From contig CAYXFU010000002.1 in NCBI GenBank assembly GCA_964464375.1, forward strand, positions 1 through 64,000: DNA of 64,000 bases, written 5' to 3'. This document shows, in pieces, positions 15,293 to 23,533 of this stretch (positions are counted from its first letter, which is position 1; each line of letters opens with the position of its first letter). The DNA is from CAIOZA01 sp964464375 (GTDB taxonomy: Bacteria > Bacteroidota > Ignavibacteria > Kapaibacteriales > UBA2268). The notes beneath the pieces are model-generated. The model was given only the letters and a program-made list of their open reading frames with translations, made no database searches and had not been told where the DNA came from. The translations under genes and the position numbers were made by a program.

Positions 15293-17686
15293 TTATATCC
15301 TGTATCTTGCGCCAATCTGAATGCCAAGTTGATTTACTTTCCAGTCTCCGTCGTTAATCATATTGCTAATCGGAAGATGATAAAAGAGTTCGGAGAAAAC
15401 AGAAATCTGATAATTTATTGGAACATTTACACCAAATCCACCAAGAAGCCCAAGTCTTATTGAATTTATAGAATTTAAGGTCGTAATTCCCTGTGGATCA
15501 GTAATTTCACGCTGTCCATTGGGATATGTGGTAAAATTTGGAATTAATATTCTGGATTTGAGAGCTACAGATTTTGATAACTGGATGGTTATGTCAAACC
15601 CACCGAAAGCATATAAATAGGTCTTAATGTAATATTCAGCAACAAAAGAAAGCGACATTGAGATTCCGTTCAAATCAAGCACTTTTGCTTCCTGAAAATC
15701 AAGAAATGTTCCGTCGGATTTACGTATCTTGGAAGTTACAGAATCAGGGGCAATCAGAGTCCCGGCATAATTCTCAAATGAGAGCCTGCCTGTCAAAGTT
15801 AAATCTGAAGTAATTCTTCTGCCAATCAATAATCCGAAATACCCTCCGAATGCTGAAGCAGAAGAAAATTTACCATTGGCTGTCATGTTTCCGGAGTTTG
15901 AGAAATCTGAACTGTGAAGATTAGAAGCAATTTTTGCATAAGCTCCAATCTGAAATCCCGGATCAGGCATGCAATCATCTATAATACCTTCTCTAACAGA
16001 GAATAAATATTTTTCAGATTTTCCATCAAAGTAATAGCAAATAGTGAGTATTTTTTCATTTAAAGCCATATCCCGAACCTTAATAACTGCACGTCCGGAA
16101 TTGTCTGAATTGACTGGCTTCAATTGTAACTGAATCTGAGGGGCTCCTTCTTCAATCTTTGGAATCTTTATATCAATTCCAAGATTGTCCATTTCATTTA
16201 TATCTTTAAGACCGGTATCATCAACTCTGTCATCTCTTGCAATCATGTAGAATTTACCGTCTATTAGCTTGCTTTCAACCATCGGTGGTAAAGTGTCTGC
16301 GGCTGGTTCATAATCAACAAATGACTGCCCTGCCATATTTCCATAAGCATCATAAGAATCATTACCAAAACCGAAACCATAGGAATACATTCCGAATGGT
16401 AAATCACCTTCGATAACATGAGAACCATAAGGAACATTGATTGTCGCAATCGAGTAACGGCTTATTCCTAGAGCAGTAAACTGCTTTTGATCTAATGGTT
16501 GTCCGTTTAGCCTCATCGTCGGAATTCCCTGATTGGGTACAATCACATTAATATTATGTTTCCATGATCCATTAATTGGTGTTGCAAAACGGTACTGACG
16601 TAAAAACTGCTGAGTCGGACTAATTAACAGCATCATCGGATCGCCGATCGAATCTCCATTCTTGAATCCCTGCGAGAATTGAGCTACCAGAATCGGTTTG
16701 TTTGCCGTTATCTGTGAATTACGCTTCAATGTGCTATCCCAGAATTGTCCTGGTCCTAGCGTTCTGATTAGTTTGGCATCAAGGAAGACTCTGGTGTTCT
16801 TTTCATTAGCTAAAACCCTGAATGTATAATTAGATCTTGGCTTTAGTAAACCTAAATAAAAATGCTTTCCCCATGATGGAATCGGTGGAATCTGCTCTAC
16901 CAGATTATTACAAGCCATAATTGTTGGTGGTACATAAGCACACTGATGTCCGCTGAAAACGGCGATTTTCTTTGTTGCTCTTATATAACTTCCTGTTAAA
17001 TCGCATGGGCTCTTTCTGTCATTGAATGCGGCAACCTGGTAAACATCTCCTTTATTCAATGTTATTGTGAAAGGAACATTTACTTTGTGAGTACCTGTGT
17101 TAGCACTAGGAGTAATTTCGATGTCTGTTCCGTTCTCAGTCGCTACTATCGCAAATTGGGACATAAGTCCCTCAGAAATTGTGTAGCACATAGTTCTGTA
17201 TTCGGAACCCAAAACTGATGTTGGCAACCCAAGATAAGTATCTGTTGTTTGAAATCTTCTATTCAAGCCATAAACAGCAACAGGTTTGTCCGAGGTGATA
17301 TGTACAGCAAGACGTTCCTTCACTTCATCACTTTTTATCTGTGCTTCCGATGGAATTTTAATGTTCTTCACTGCACCAGCAGGTACTTTGACAGTTTGAT
17401 CAAAACCAATTCCATCGATAACTATTCGTGCAACAGCATCTTCGTCACTTGTTATAAAGAACTCGAGATGTAATTCAGTTTGTGGTGTTATAGTTTTATT
17501 GTCTTTATAGTTTCTTTGGAAACAAAGCCAAAACTCAGTTCCTTCAGAATTTGCATTTCTAAGCTTTCTGTTTGCGACTATCGCCGAATCTCTTGAAGAA
17601 AACTGGGAAAATAATAAATCAGGAATCAATAGTGTAATGATGATTAAGATGAAAGCTAAATATTTATATGATTTATTGTTTCTCAT
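15293..17686 (-). CDS. secreted IgGFc-binding-domain protein with C-terminal barrel
   Basis: A 797-residue exported protein. A signal peptide is near residues 9-27. Residues about 45-420 match the IgGFc-binding N-terminal domain type (EGTEFWLCFQRNY..., FFITSDEDAVARIVIDG, and so on), a surface adhesin module. A short Ig-like middle follows (residues about 450-560). The last 230 residues are amphipathic strands ending NQLGIQIGARYRI, as in outer-membrane barrels. It is probably surface-exposed and self-anchored. Its start overlaps the stop of the preceding gene by 4 bases, and ccmB follows 7 bases after it. Confidence 0.75.
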   Translation of the reverse strand: MRNNKSYKYLAFILIIITLLIPDLLFSQFSSRDSAIVANRKLRNANSEGTEFWLCFQRNYKDNKTITPQTELHLEFFITSDEDAVARIVIDGIGFDQTVKVPAGAVKNIKIPSEAQIKSDEVKERLAVHITSDKPVAVYGLNRRFQTTDTYLGLPTSVLGSEYRTMCYTISEGLMSQFAIVATENGTDIEITPSANTGTHKVNVPFTITLNKGDVYQVAAFNDRKSPCDLTGSYIRATKKIAVFSGHQCAYVPPTIMACNNLVEQIPPIPSWGKHFYLGLLKPRSNYTFRVLANEKNTRVFLDAKLIRTLGPGQFWDSTLKRNSQITANKPILVAQFSQGFKNGDSIGDPMMLLISPTQQFLRQYRFATPINGSWKHNINVIVPNQGIPTMRLNGQPLDQKQFTALGISRYSIATINVPYGSHVIEGDLPFGMYSYGFGFGNDSYDAYGNMAGQSFVDYEPAADTLPPMVESKLIDGKFYMIARDDRVDDTGLKDINEMDNLGIDIKIPKIEEGAPQIQLQLKPVNSDNSGRAVIKVRDMALNEKILTICYYFDGKSEKYLFSVREGIIDDCMPDPGFQIGAYAKIASNLHSSDFSNSGNMTANGKFSSASAFGGYFGLLIGRRITSDLTLTGRLSFENYAGTLIAPDSVTSKIRKSDGTFLDFQEAKVLDLNGISMSLSFVAEYYIKTYLYAFGGFDITIQLSKSVALKSRILIPNFTTYPNGQREITDPQGITTLNSINSIRLGLLGGFGVNVPINYQISVFSELFYHLPISNMINDGDWKVNQLGIQIGARYRI

Positions 17687-18501
17687 TTAATATAGATGAA
17701 GTTTCTGTTGTAAACACTTCTGTCTGTCTTCATAACAATTATGTATAATCCGCTTGAAATCATAGTTTCATCAGGAGTGAACGTCATGGTATATGAGCCT
17801 TTATCCAGTATTTGGGACATATTTGTTATATGTTTACCATTAATCTCATCATTTATAGTAAACATTTGAGGATCAGTTTTGCTTGAAACTACCTGTCCTC
17901 CGCTGATTGTGAAGATCAAAAATTCTGCTTTAGAGCTTTTCTCAAGATTAAAATCAAAACTAATCGAGTAATCGAATGGATTTTTATAACCGTAACCGAA
18001 ATTATCAGGGAAGTTCGGAAGAATCGAGGAACCGTTAACTGTGATTCTACCATTTGTGAATTGTGTATTTGAAATAAAATTCCCATTAATCCAGATCTGA
18101 TATGGTTTAATATAAGCTATTGAATCAGAAAATGCTAAACCTTCTATTTGAAGCATACATAGAGTATCATTTGTGACAGATTTAACTTTATTACCAATCA
18201 CTATAAAAAATGTTGAATCAATTTTTTTGTAATCGGATGTGTAATTCGGTATTATATCCTCTATTGCCATAGCTTCTGAGCCGGATGCAGATTTTATATC
18301 AATTATTCTAGCATCATAATAAAATAACAATTTGAGTTCTGTGATTGGTCCAGATGGCAGAGATCCAATAACGGGGAGATTATATATCTTTGCACGGTCA
18401 ATTCTGGCTGTTGGAGCTTGAACACTAGATTGTGACCATGCTACAGTAGCCATTATTACGATTAGAATGATGATATGAATTTTCAGGTACTTAAATCTCA
18501 T
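17683..18501 (-). CDS. secreted protein with cohesin-like module and sorting-type tail
   Basis: A 272-residue exported protein with its signal peptide at residues 9-24. The first 140 residues look like a cohesin/NEAT-like beta-sandwich (ITELKLLFYYDARIIDIKSASG). The C-terminus SSGLYIIVMKTDRSVYNRNFIYIK has the GLY(I/V)...K pattern of type IX secretion sorting domains, though weaker than in the gene at 40135. It is the first gene of the run 18501-14614. No function is assigned. Confidence 0.65.
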   Translation of the reverse strand: MRFKYLKIHIIILIVIMATVAWSQSSVQAPTARIDRAKIYNLPVIGSLPSGPITELKLLFYYDARIIDIKSASGSEAMAIEDIIPNYTSDYKKIDSTFFIVIGNKVKSVTNDTLCMLQIEGLAFSDSIAYIKPYQIWINGNFISNTQFTNGRITVNGSSILPNFPDNFGYGYKNPFDYSISFDFNLEKSSKAEFLIFTISGGQVVSSKTDPQMFTINDEINGKHITNMSQILDKGSYTMTFTPDETMISSGLYIIVMKTDRSVYNRNFIYIK

Positions 18502-18647
18502 TATTTGTCTAGTGCTTTTTTGTCAAATACTTAATCACAATGCAAAAATCAGGAATTTCAATATCCTAAATTTTTTTTATTATTACAATTAAATTTCAGT
18601 AATTATCTATCAATTATAATACCCAAATTGAAAAGAATGGGATATGT

Positions 18648-19910
18648 TTATGTCTTTTGTTTTTTCTTTTTTGCTGCAGGAAAAAGTATGTTGTTAAGTA
18701 TCAGCCTGTAACCCGGCGAATTTTTGAATAATTTTAAGTCAGTCGGAGGATCTCCTACAGCATGCTGATAATCTTCAGGGTCATGCCCACCATAATATGT
18801 AAACATTCCTCTGCCTACGTTACCATGAAGATACTTAACTTCATCAGTTCCGTCTCTCATTCCAAGCTGAATTACCGATTTTTTAACTATATTTTTATGG
18901 AAACCGGTAGTTTGTCCGAGAAATCCGTGAATCACATTTGCATGATCCTGTGTTAGCATAGTCGGAACAGGATCCCATTTGGCGGAGAAATTGAATAAAG
19001 TAAAATAATCTGCTTCTGGATTCTGTATTCCGGTTGGACCAACATCGATGCTTGAAAATTCATACGTATAAGGATCTAGAACCAATTTGTAATTCTCAAA
19101 TGCAAATGTCTGAGTGTAATCCAGTTTATCGTTAGCTCTAGTATCGAAACCATCACCGTCAAACATCCTGTCGCAAATATCCACATTCAAAACAGAAAGT
19201 GCAATATCATAAGTATCTGTAGCACTGCACATTGCGAACATAAATCCACCGTTCGATACATACTGTCTTATTTTCAAGGCAACGGCACGTTTTAATTCTG
19301 AAACTTTGGTATAGCCCATCTTTTTTGCCATACCTTCGTTCAATGCAACCTGTTCTATATACCAGGGTACATTTGCAAAACTTGCATAGAATTTCCCATA
19401 TTGTCCAGTAAAATCTTCATGATGAAGATGTAGCCAGTCATATTTATCCAACTTACCCATTAGTACTTCTTCATCCCAGATTATATCATGCTTTATTTCT
19501 GCGTAATCAAGTACAAGTCTGACAGCATCATCCCATGGCTGAGCTCCTGGTGGTGCATAAACAGCAATCTTTGGAGGTTTTTCCAGCTTAACGGCATCCA
19601 TGTTATTGTTGTCGCCCTGTACTTCGGCATAAATTCCGGCTGCAACTGAACCATCGATTGTCTCAAAGAAAACACCACGAATTCTGCATTCTGAAGCAAT
19701 CACATCTGAATAATCCATCATGAAAGAGCCTCCACGGTAGTTCAATAGCCAGTCTGCAGTCTTACCCTGCTCCAATACCCAATAAGTAATACCATAAGCC
19801 TTGAGATGGTCGGTTTGAGCCAGATCCATCGGTATTAGCAGTTTTTGAGCAAAAGATAGAGATAAACCCGAAATTAAAACTATTATAAATATGGATATAT
19901 TTTTTTTCAA
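18648..19910 (-). CDS. secreted protein of the family often labelled 'asparagine synthetase B'
   Basis: A 420-residue protein with a signal peptide (residues 1-21, ending SFAQ). The opening KLLIPMDLAQTDHLKAYGITYWVLEQG and WLLNYRGGSF belong to a family that database pipelines commonly call asparagine synthetase B in this phylum, but no ATP-pyrophosphatase or Ntn-hydrolase motif is present. The middle (KIAVYAPPGAQPWDDAVRLVLDYA... GGFMFAMCSATDT) looks like a class I glutamine amidotransferase/ThuA-like flavodoxin fold with a Cys at the nucleophile elbow. The conserved HLHHEDFTGQ lies between. The reaction is unknown; an envelope hydrolase is possible. Confidence 0.65.
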   Translation of the reverse strand: MKKNISIFIIVLISGLSLSFAQKLLIPMDLAQTDHLKAYGITYWVLEQGKTADWLLNYRGGSFMMDYSDVIASECRIRGVFFETIDGSVAAGIYAEVQGDNNNMDAVKLEKPPKIAVYAPPGAQPWDDAVRLVLDYAEIKHDIIWDEEVLMGKLDKYDWLHLHHEDFTGQYGKFYASFANVPWYIEQVALNEGMAKKMGYTKVSELKRAVALKIRQYVSNGGFMFAMCSATDTYDIALSVLNVDICDRMFDGDGFDTRANDKLDYTQTFAFENYKLVLDPYTYEFSSIDVGPTGIQNPEADYFTLFNFSAKWDPVPTMLTQDHANVIHGFLGQTTGFHKNIVKKSVIQLGMRDGTDEVKYLHGNVGRGMFTYYGGHDPEDYQHAVGDPPTDLKLFKNSPGYRLILNNILFPAAKKKKQKT

Positions 19911-19964
19911 TTTTCAATAATCTGTAACATAAAAGAATGATAAACGTTAGAACCGCATAAATAT

Positions 19965-19995
19965 TAATAAAAAAGGCTTCCCGATAAGGAAGCCT
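19965..19995 (-). terminator. intrinsic terminator
   Basis: AGGCTTCC (19974-19981) and GGAAGCCT (19988-19995) form an 8-bp stem. On the minus strand it is followed by a T-rich run (complement of 19965-19973). It ends the lipoprotein gene at 20017. Confidence 0.85.
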
Positions 19996-20016
19996 ATAAA
20001 TTAGCTACATTTAAAT

Positions 20017-20658
20017 CTATTTAACTTTGTATGATGCAAGAAACTTCTTGAAGGATGCTAATTCGTTTGTTAATGTCGATTTTGGACCAACCATCTTGAA
20101 GAAGTAAGGTCCATTATTTGTCTTAACAATTGCGGCTAGCATCATATAGTTTGGTGCTTCTGTAAACTCTTCGGACATCATGGATGCTTTTTTCATGTAA
20201 GTACCTGTAAGACTGACCATTATTACCTGACCACCGGATAATTCAACTTTGTCAGTTTTATCTGTCTTGGAGAACTGTTCCTTCCATCTTGCAATGTTTG
20301 CATCAACCATTTCGTCGCGTTTTCCGAAATATGAACCTACTATTGTAGTTTCTTCATCATCCTTCAGGAAATACTGAACAACTCTCATGCTTGATGTTGG
20401 CTTTTCGTTAACCCAAGTGGCAGGTGTTGTTAATTGAATATTTTCAATTTCAAGAACATTTCCTGCAACTTTTACATTTGATTTGGGTCCTTCCTCAGCC
20501 ATTCCTGCACCTGGTTGAGCTCCACCCATACCCGGAGGCATCTGTTGTCCGCCCATTCCTGGAGGCATTTGTCCGCCTGCTGAATCTTTGGGTGGTTCGG
20601 TTTTATCACATGATATCAACATAATTGCAGATAATAGACACATTGTCAGTAATTTCAT
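20017..20658 (-). CDS. lipoprotein with Pro-Gly-Met repeats
   Basis: A 213-residue lipoprotein with signal MKLLTMCLLSAIMLISC and the lipidated Cys at residue 17. Residues 28-52 repeat (Q)MPPGMGG with variations, a flexible linker. The remaining 150 residues form a folded domain (ENIQLTTPATWVNEKPTSSMRVVQYFLKD..., ending SFKKFLASYKVK) that I do not recognise; the pattern of Trp, then RVVQ, then a C-terminal helix suggests a PsbP/Mog1-like alpha-beta fold. It is a single-gene unit with a terminator. Confidence 0.65.
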   Translation of the reverse strand: MKLLTMCLLSAIMLISCDKTEPPKDSAGGQMPPGMGGQQMPPGMGGAQPGAGMAEEGPKSNVKVAGNVLEIENIQLTTPATWVNEKPTSSMRVVQYFLKDDEETTIVGSYFGKRDEMVDANIARWKEQFSKTDKTDKVELSGGQVIMVSLTGTYMKKASMMSEEFTEAPNYMMLAAIVKTNNGPYFFKMVGPKSTLTNELASFKKFLASYKVK

Positions 20659-20795
20659 AGTAACTCCATAAGATAAAAAAAATAAATTGGAATAATCAGG
20701 ATTTTTTGACGCAAAACTTAACTAATAATTATATTACTATCTGTATTTTCACGTCCTAAGATTTAAATTTTCAACAGAATTTTCGTTTTTGCAAA

Positions 20796-22475
20796 ATGAC
20801 CGACAACAAACTAATAAAAATATTGAAAAATATTGCAATTCTTCTTGAGATTAAAGGAGAAAATCAATTTAAATTCCGTGCTTATTCGGTTGTCGCTGAT
20901 ACATTAGAAGAAGAACAGATAGATGTATCCGAAGAATTAGCCAATGGAACATTATCTTCAATAAAAGGTATAGGTTCTGCTTTAACTTCTAAAATTACAG
21001 AATATCTGGAAACAGGAAAAATAAAATTTTATGAGAATTTAATCGCAGAAATTCCAGAATCTTTAGTCGAGATAACCAGAATTTCGCAGATTGGTCCAAA
21101 GCGTGCAAAATTAATTTGGGATAAACTTGGCATAACTACAATTGATGCTCTGCAAAAAGCTTGTGAAAATGATACTCTGAGTAAGCTCAAAGGCTTTAGT
21201 GCTAAATCTCAGGAATTGGTCCTAAACAGTATTTACCATAGAAAAGCTTCAAAAGGGTTACACCTGCAAAGTGTAGCAATCAATGAAGCTGAAGAATTGC
21301 TGCGTATTCTGCATACTTCCGGAATCGTGAAACGTGCTGAGATCACAGGCGACTACCGTCGTTTCAGCGAAACCGTTGATCTGCTCGAATTCGTTGTTGA
21401 AGCCGATAGTTCAGATGAATTAATCGCTTTGCTTAGCACAAAGTATGATTTAAAGCTAGAGAACGAAATAATAGATTTTAATACCAAAAGCGAATTACCA
21501 GCAAAAATCTATATCTGCAATTCTGATAATTATATTAAAATACTACACGAAACAACTGGAAATGAACATTATCTCAACTCCCTTGATGTCTATTGCCAAT
21601 CATTGGGTAGTCCTTCCTCTACAGATGATTCTGAAATCATTTCAGAAGAAAATATTTATCGCAACATCGGTCTTCAGTTCATTCCACCTGAGCTGAGAGA
21701 ATCGGGGAGAGCTATCACTGCGGCTAAAGCCGGATTGATCCCTGAATTAATTCAACCATCAGACCTCAAAGGAATGTTGCATGTGCATACTAACTGGAGC
21801 GATGGCAAGCATACAATCGAGGAAATGGCTCTGTCAGCAAAAGCCATGGGTTTCGAGTACATTGCAATCTGCGACCACAGCCGCACAGCCGCCTATGCCG
21901 GTGGTTTGACAATCGAAAGAGTCCATGAGCAGATGAAAGAAATCGACAGAATCAATGATCAGATTGATGGAATTAAAATTCTAAAAGGCATCGAATCCGA
22001 TATTTTACCCGACGGTTCCCTCGATTATCCCGATGATATTCTAGGATTATTCGATGTCGTTGTTGCTTCTGTCCACTCAAATTTCAATATGAAACAATCT
22101 GAAATGACCAGACGCATTGTTTACGCGCTTATGAGTCCTTTCACAACTATTCTCGGTCATCCCACAGGAAGACTCCTCCTCGCCCGTGATGCTTATGAAA
22201 TTGATATAAGGGAAGTGATTGATGCCGCTGCTGCTCTCGGAAAAGTTATCGAGATTAACGCAAATCCATATAGATTGGATTTGACTTGGGAAAATGTAAT
22301 TTATGCCAAAGAAAAAGGAATGAAAGTGGCAATCAATCCGGATTCTCACAGACATGACACGATGAAGGATATTTATATCGGAGTCAAAGCCGCCAGAAAA
22401 GGTTGGCTCACAAAAAAAGATGTGATCAATTGCTTAAGTTTGGATGATTTTATGACGAAAATAGTAAAAAAATGA
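20796..22475 (+). CDS. polX: PolX-family protein with intact PHP domain and degenerate polymerase site
   Basis: A 559-residue protein laid out like bacterial PolX: helix-hairpin-helix modules (SSIKGIGSALTSKITEYL; ISQIGPKRAKLIW), a family X palm near residues 155-300, and a C-terminal PHP phosphoesterase. The PHP metal ligands are all visible: H329 and H331 in HVHTNWSDG, D336, D360-H361, E400, H427, H455, D516 and H518. In the palm, GDYRRFSETV is kept, but the catalytic DxD that should follow reads DLLE, and the third Asp (VDLR region) is replaced by AKIY. It is therefore probably a repair nuclease without polymerase activity. It is monocistronic and ends before a TPR gene. Confidence 0.88.
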   Translation: MTDNKLIKILKNIAILLEIKGENQFKFRAYSVVADTLEEEQIDVSEELANGTLSSIKGIGSALTSKITEYLETGKIKFYENLIAEIPESLVEITRISQIGPKRAKLIWDKLGITTIDALQKACENDTLSKLKGFSAKSQELVLNSIYHRKASKGLHLQSVAINEAEELLRILHTSGIVKRAEITGDYRRFSETVDLLEFVVEADSSDELIALLSTKYDLKLENEIIDFNTKSELPAKIYICNSDNYIKILHETTGNEHYLNSLDVYCQSLGSPSSTDDSEIISEENIYRNIGLQFIPPELRESGRAITAAKAGLIPELIQPSDLKGMLHVHTNWSDGKHTIEEMALSAKAMGFEYIAICDHSRTAAYAGGLTIERVHEQMKEIDRINDQIDGIKILKGIESDILPDGSLDYPDDILGLFDVVVASVHSNFNMKQSEMTRRIVYALMSPFTTILGHPTGRLLLARDAYEIDIREVIDAAAALGKVIEINANPYRLDLTWENVIYAKEKGMKVAINPDSHRHDTMKDIYIGVKAARKGWLTKKDVINCLSLDDFMTKIVKK

Positions 22476-22560
22476 GATTAACTTTAGCATTTATCAAGAA
22501 ACTATTTTATTTTAGGCAGAATTTAATTAGATTTGAGAAAAATAATAATCGAGGCTATAA

Positions 22561-23202
22561 ATGAAGTTTAAATTAATTGTTACAATCCTATCATTTGTTC
22601 TGGTTGGATTTCTATCGGCACAAAACAGCGACAGCTATATGCAGAGTGCATATAATGCTATTCAGGCTAAGAATTTCCAGCTTGCTGTGGATAATTACAC
22701 AAAAGCTATCGACCAACAACCAGGCTTTGCTCCAGCGTATTATGGCAGAGGTCTTGCACTATCCTATATGGATAAAATGAATGATGCTGTTGATGATTTC
22801 TCAAAAGCAATCAATCTTGATCCAAAATATCACCAGGCATTTTATTCTCGAGGTTTATGTAATAACAAACTTCAAAAATTCGATCTTGCGGAAGCTGACT
22901 TCAGCAGAGCCATCGAATTAAGCCCTAATCTGGCTTCCTATTACTACTCACGTGGCAGTTCCTTCTATGCGCAGGCTAAAGATGAACAAGCTGTCAGAGA
23001 TTACTCAAAGGCTATTGGTCTCGATCCTAACTTCGGACTGGCTTATTATGGCAGGGCAGCAATGCATAAACTCGCTAAAAGAAATGAAGCCGCTCTAAAT
23101 GATTTCCAGAAATATATCGATCTCAACGGCAACAAAGACGGTCTGCTCAAAGAAGCACAGCGTCTGATCGACGATATCCGCAACGAAAAAGAAGACAAAT
23201 AA
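22561..23202 (+). CDS. exported TPR-repeat protein
   Basis: A 213-residue protein with a signal peptide (residues 1-20, ending LSAQ) followed by five tetratricopeptide repeats from residue 24 to about 190 (AYNAIQAKNFQLAVDNYTKAI, PAYYGRGLALSYMDKMNDAV, and so on). It probably acts as a periplasmic scaffold for protein-protein contacts. The 3' end uses many C-ending codons (AACGGCAACAAAGACGG) unlike the 5' end. It lies 85 bases after the PolX gene and is followed by a repeat cluster. Confidence 0.85.
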   Translation: MKFKLIVTILSFVLVGFLSAQNSDSYMQSAYNAIQAKNFQLAVDNYTKAIDQQPGFAPAYYGRGLALSYMDKMNDAVDDFSKAINLDPKYHQAFYSRGLCNNKLQKFDLAEADFSRAIELSPNLASYYYSRGSSFYAQAKDEQAVRDYSKAIGLDPNFGLAYYGRAAMHKLAKRNEAALNDFQKYIDLNGNKDGLLKEAQRLIDDIRNEKEDK

Positions 23203-23228
23203 AAGGGAAACAAAATTACTCTTTTTGT

Positions 23229-23518
23229 GGGGATAAATCCCCAAATAAATTCATTTTTTTCTTTTCACCACGAGCTAAAGCTCGTGGCTATTCATAGATT
23301 TAACCACCTCTCAAGAGGGGAGAATACAGAATACAATTGATTCCTGCATGTGTATGGCTCTGCATCTAATCCGTGCAATCCTTTAATCCTCATAATCCGC
23401 GATTCAGACAAGTGGTAGAATACAACTGGATGCTTCGCTACGCGATAAATTCTCTTTTATGGACATTGTGCTACCAATATTTAATCGCTACGCGATATTT
23501 TTCCCATCCCTACGGGAT
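23229..23518. repeat. cluster of hairpin repeats
   Basis: In order: GGGGAT-AA-ATCCCC (23229-23242), CCACGAGCT-AA-AGCTCGTGG (23268-23287), TCGC-TAC-GCGA (23435-23445), ATCGC-TAC-GCGAT (23484-23496) and ATCCC-TAC-GGGAT (23506-23518). The last two form a pair 9 bases apart. Bases 23446-23496 are repeated in inverted orientation at 31331-31384. The 23203-23533 spacer has no gene; both flanking genes end in it. Confidence 0.75.
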
Positions 23519-23533
23519 TACTTTACGAACTTT

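Noticed and set aside
23229..23242. GGGGAT-AA-ATCCCC as terminator of the TPR gene
   Set aside because: The T run starts well after the stem, so it does not have a proper terminator layout; kept as repeat.
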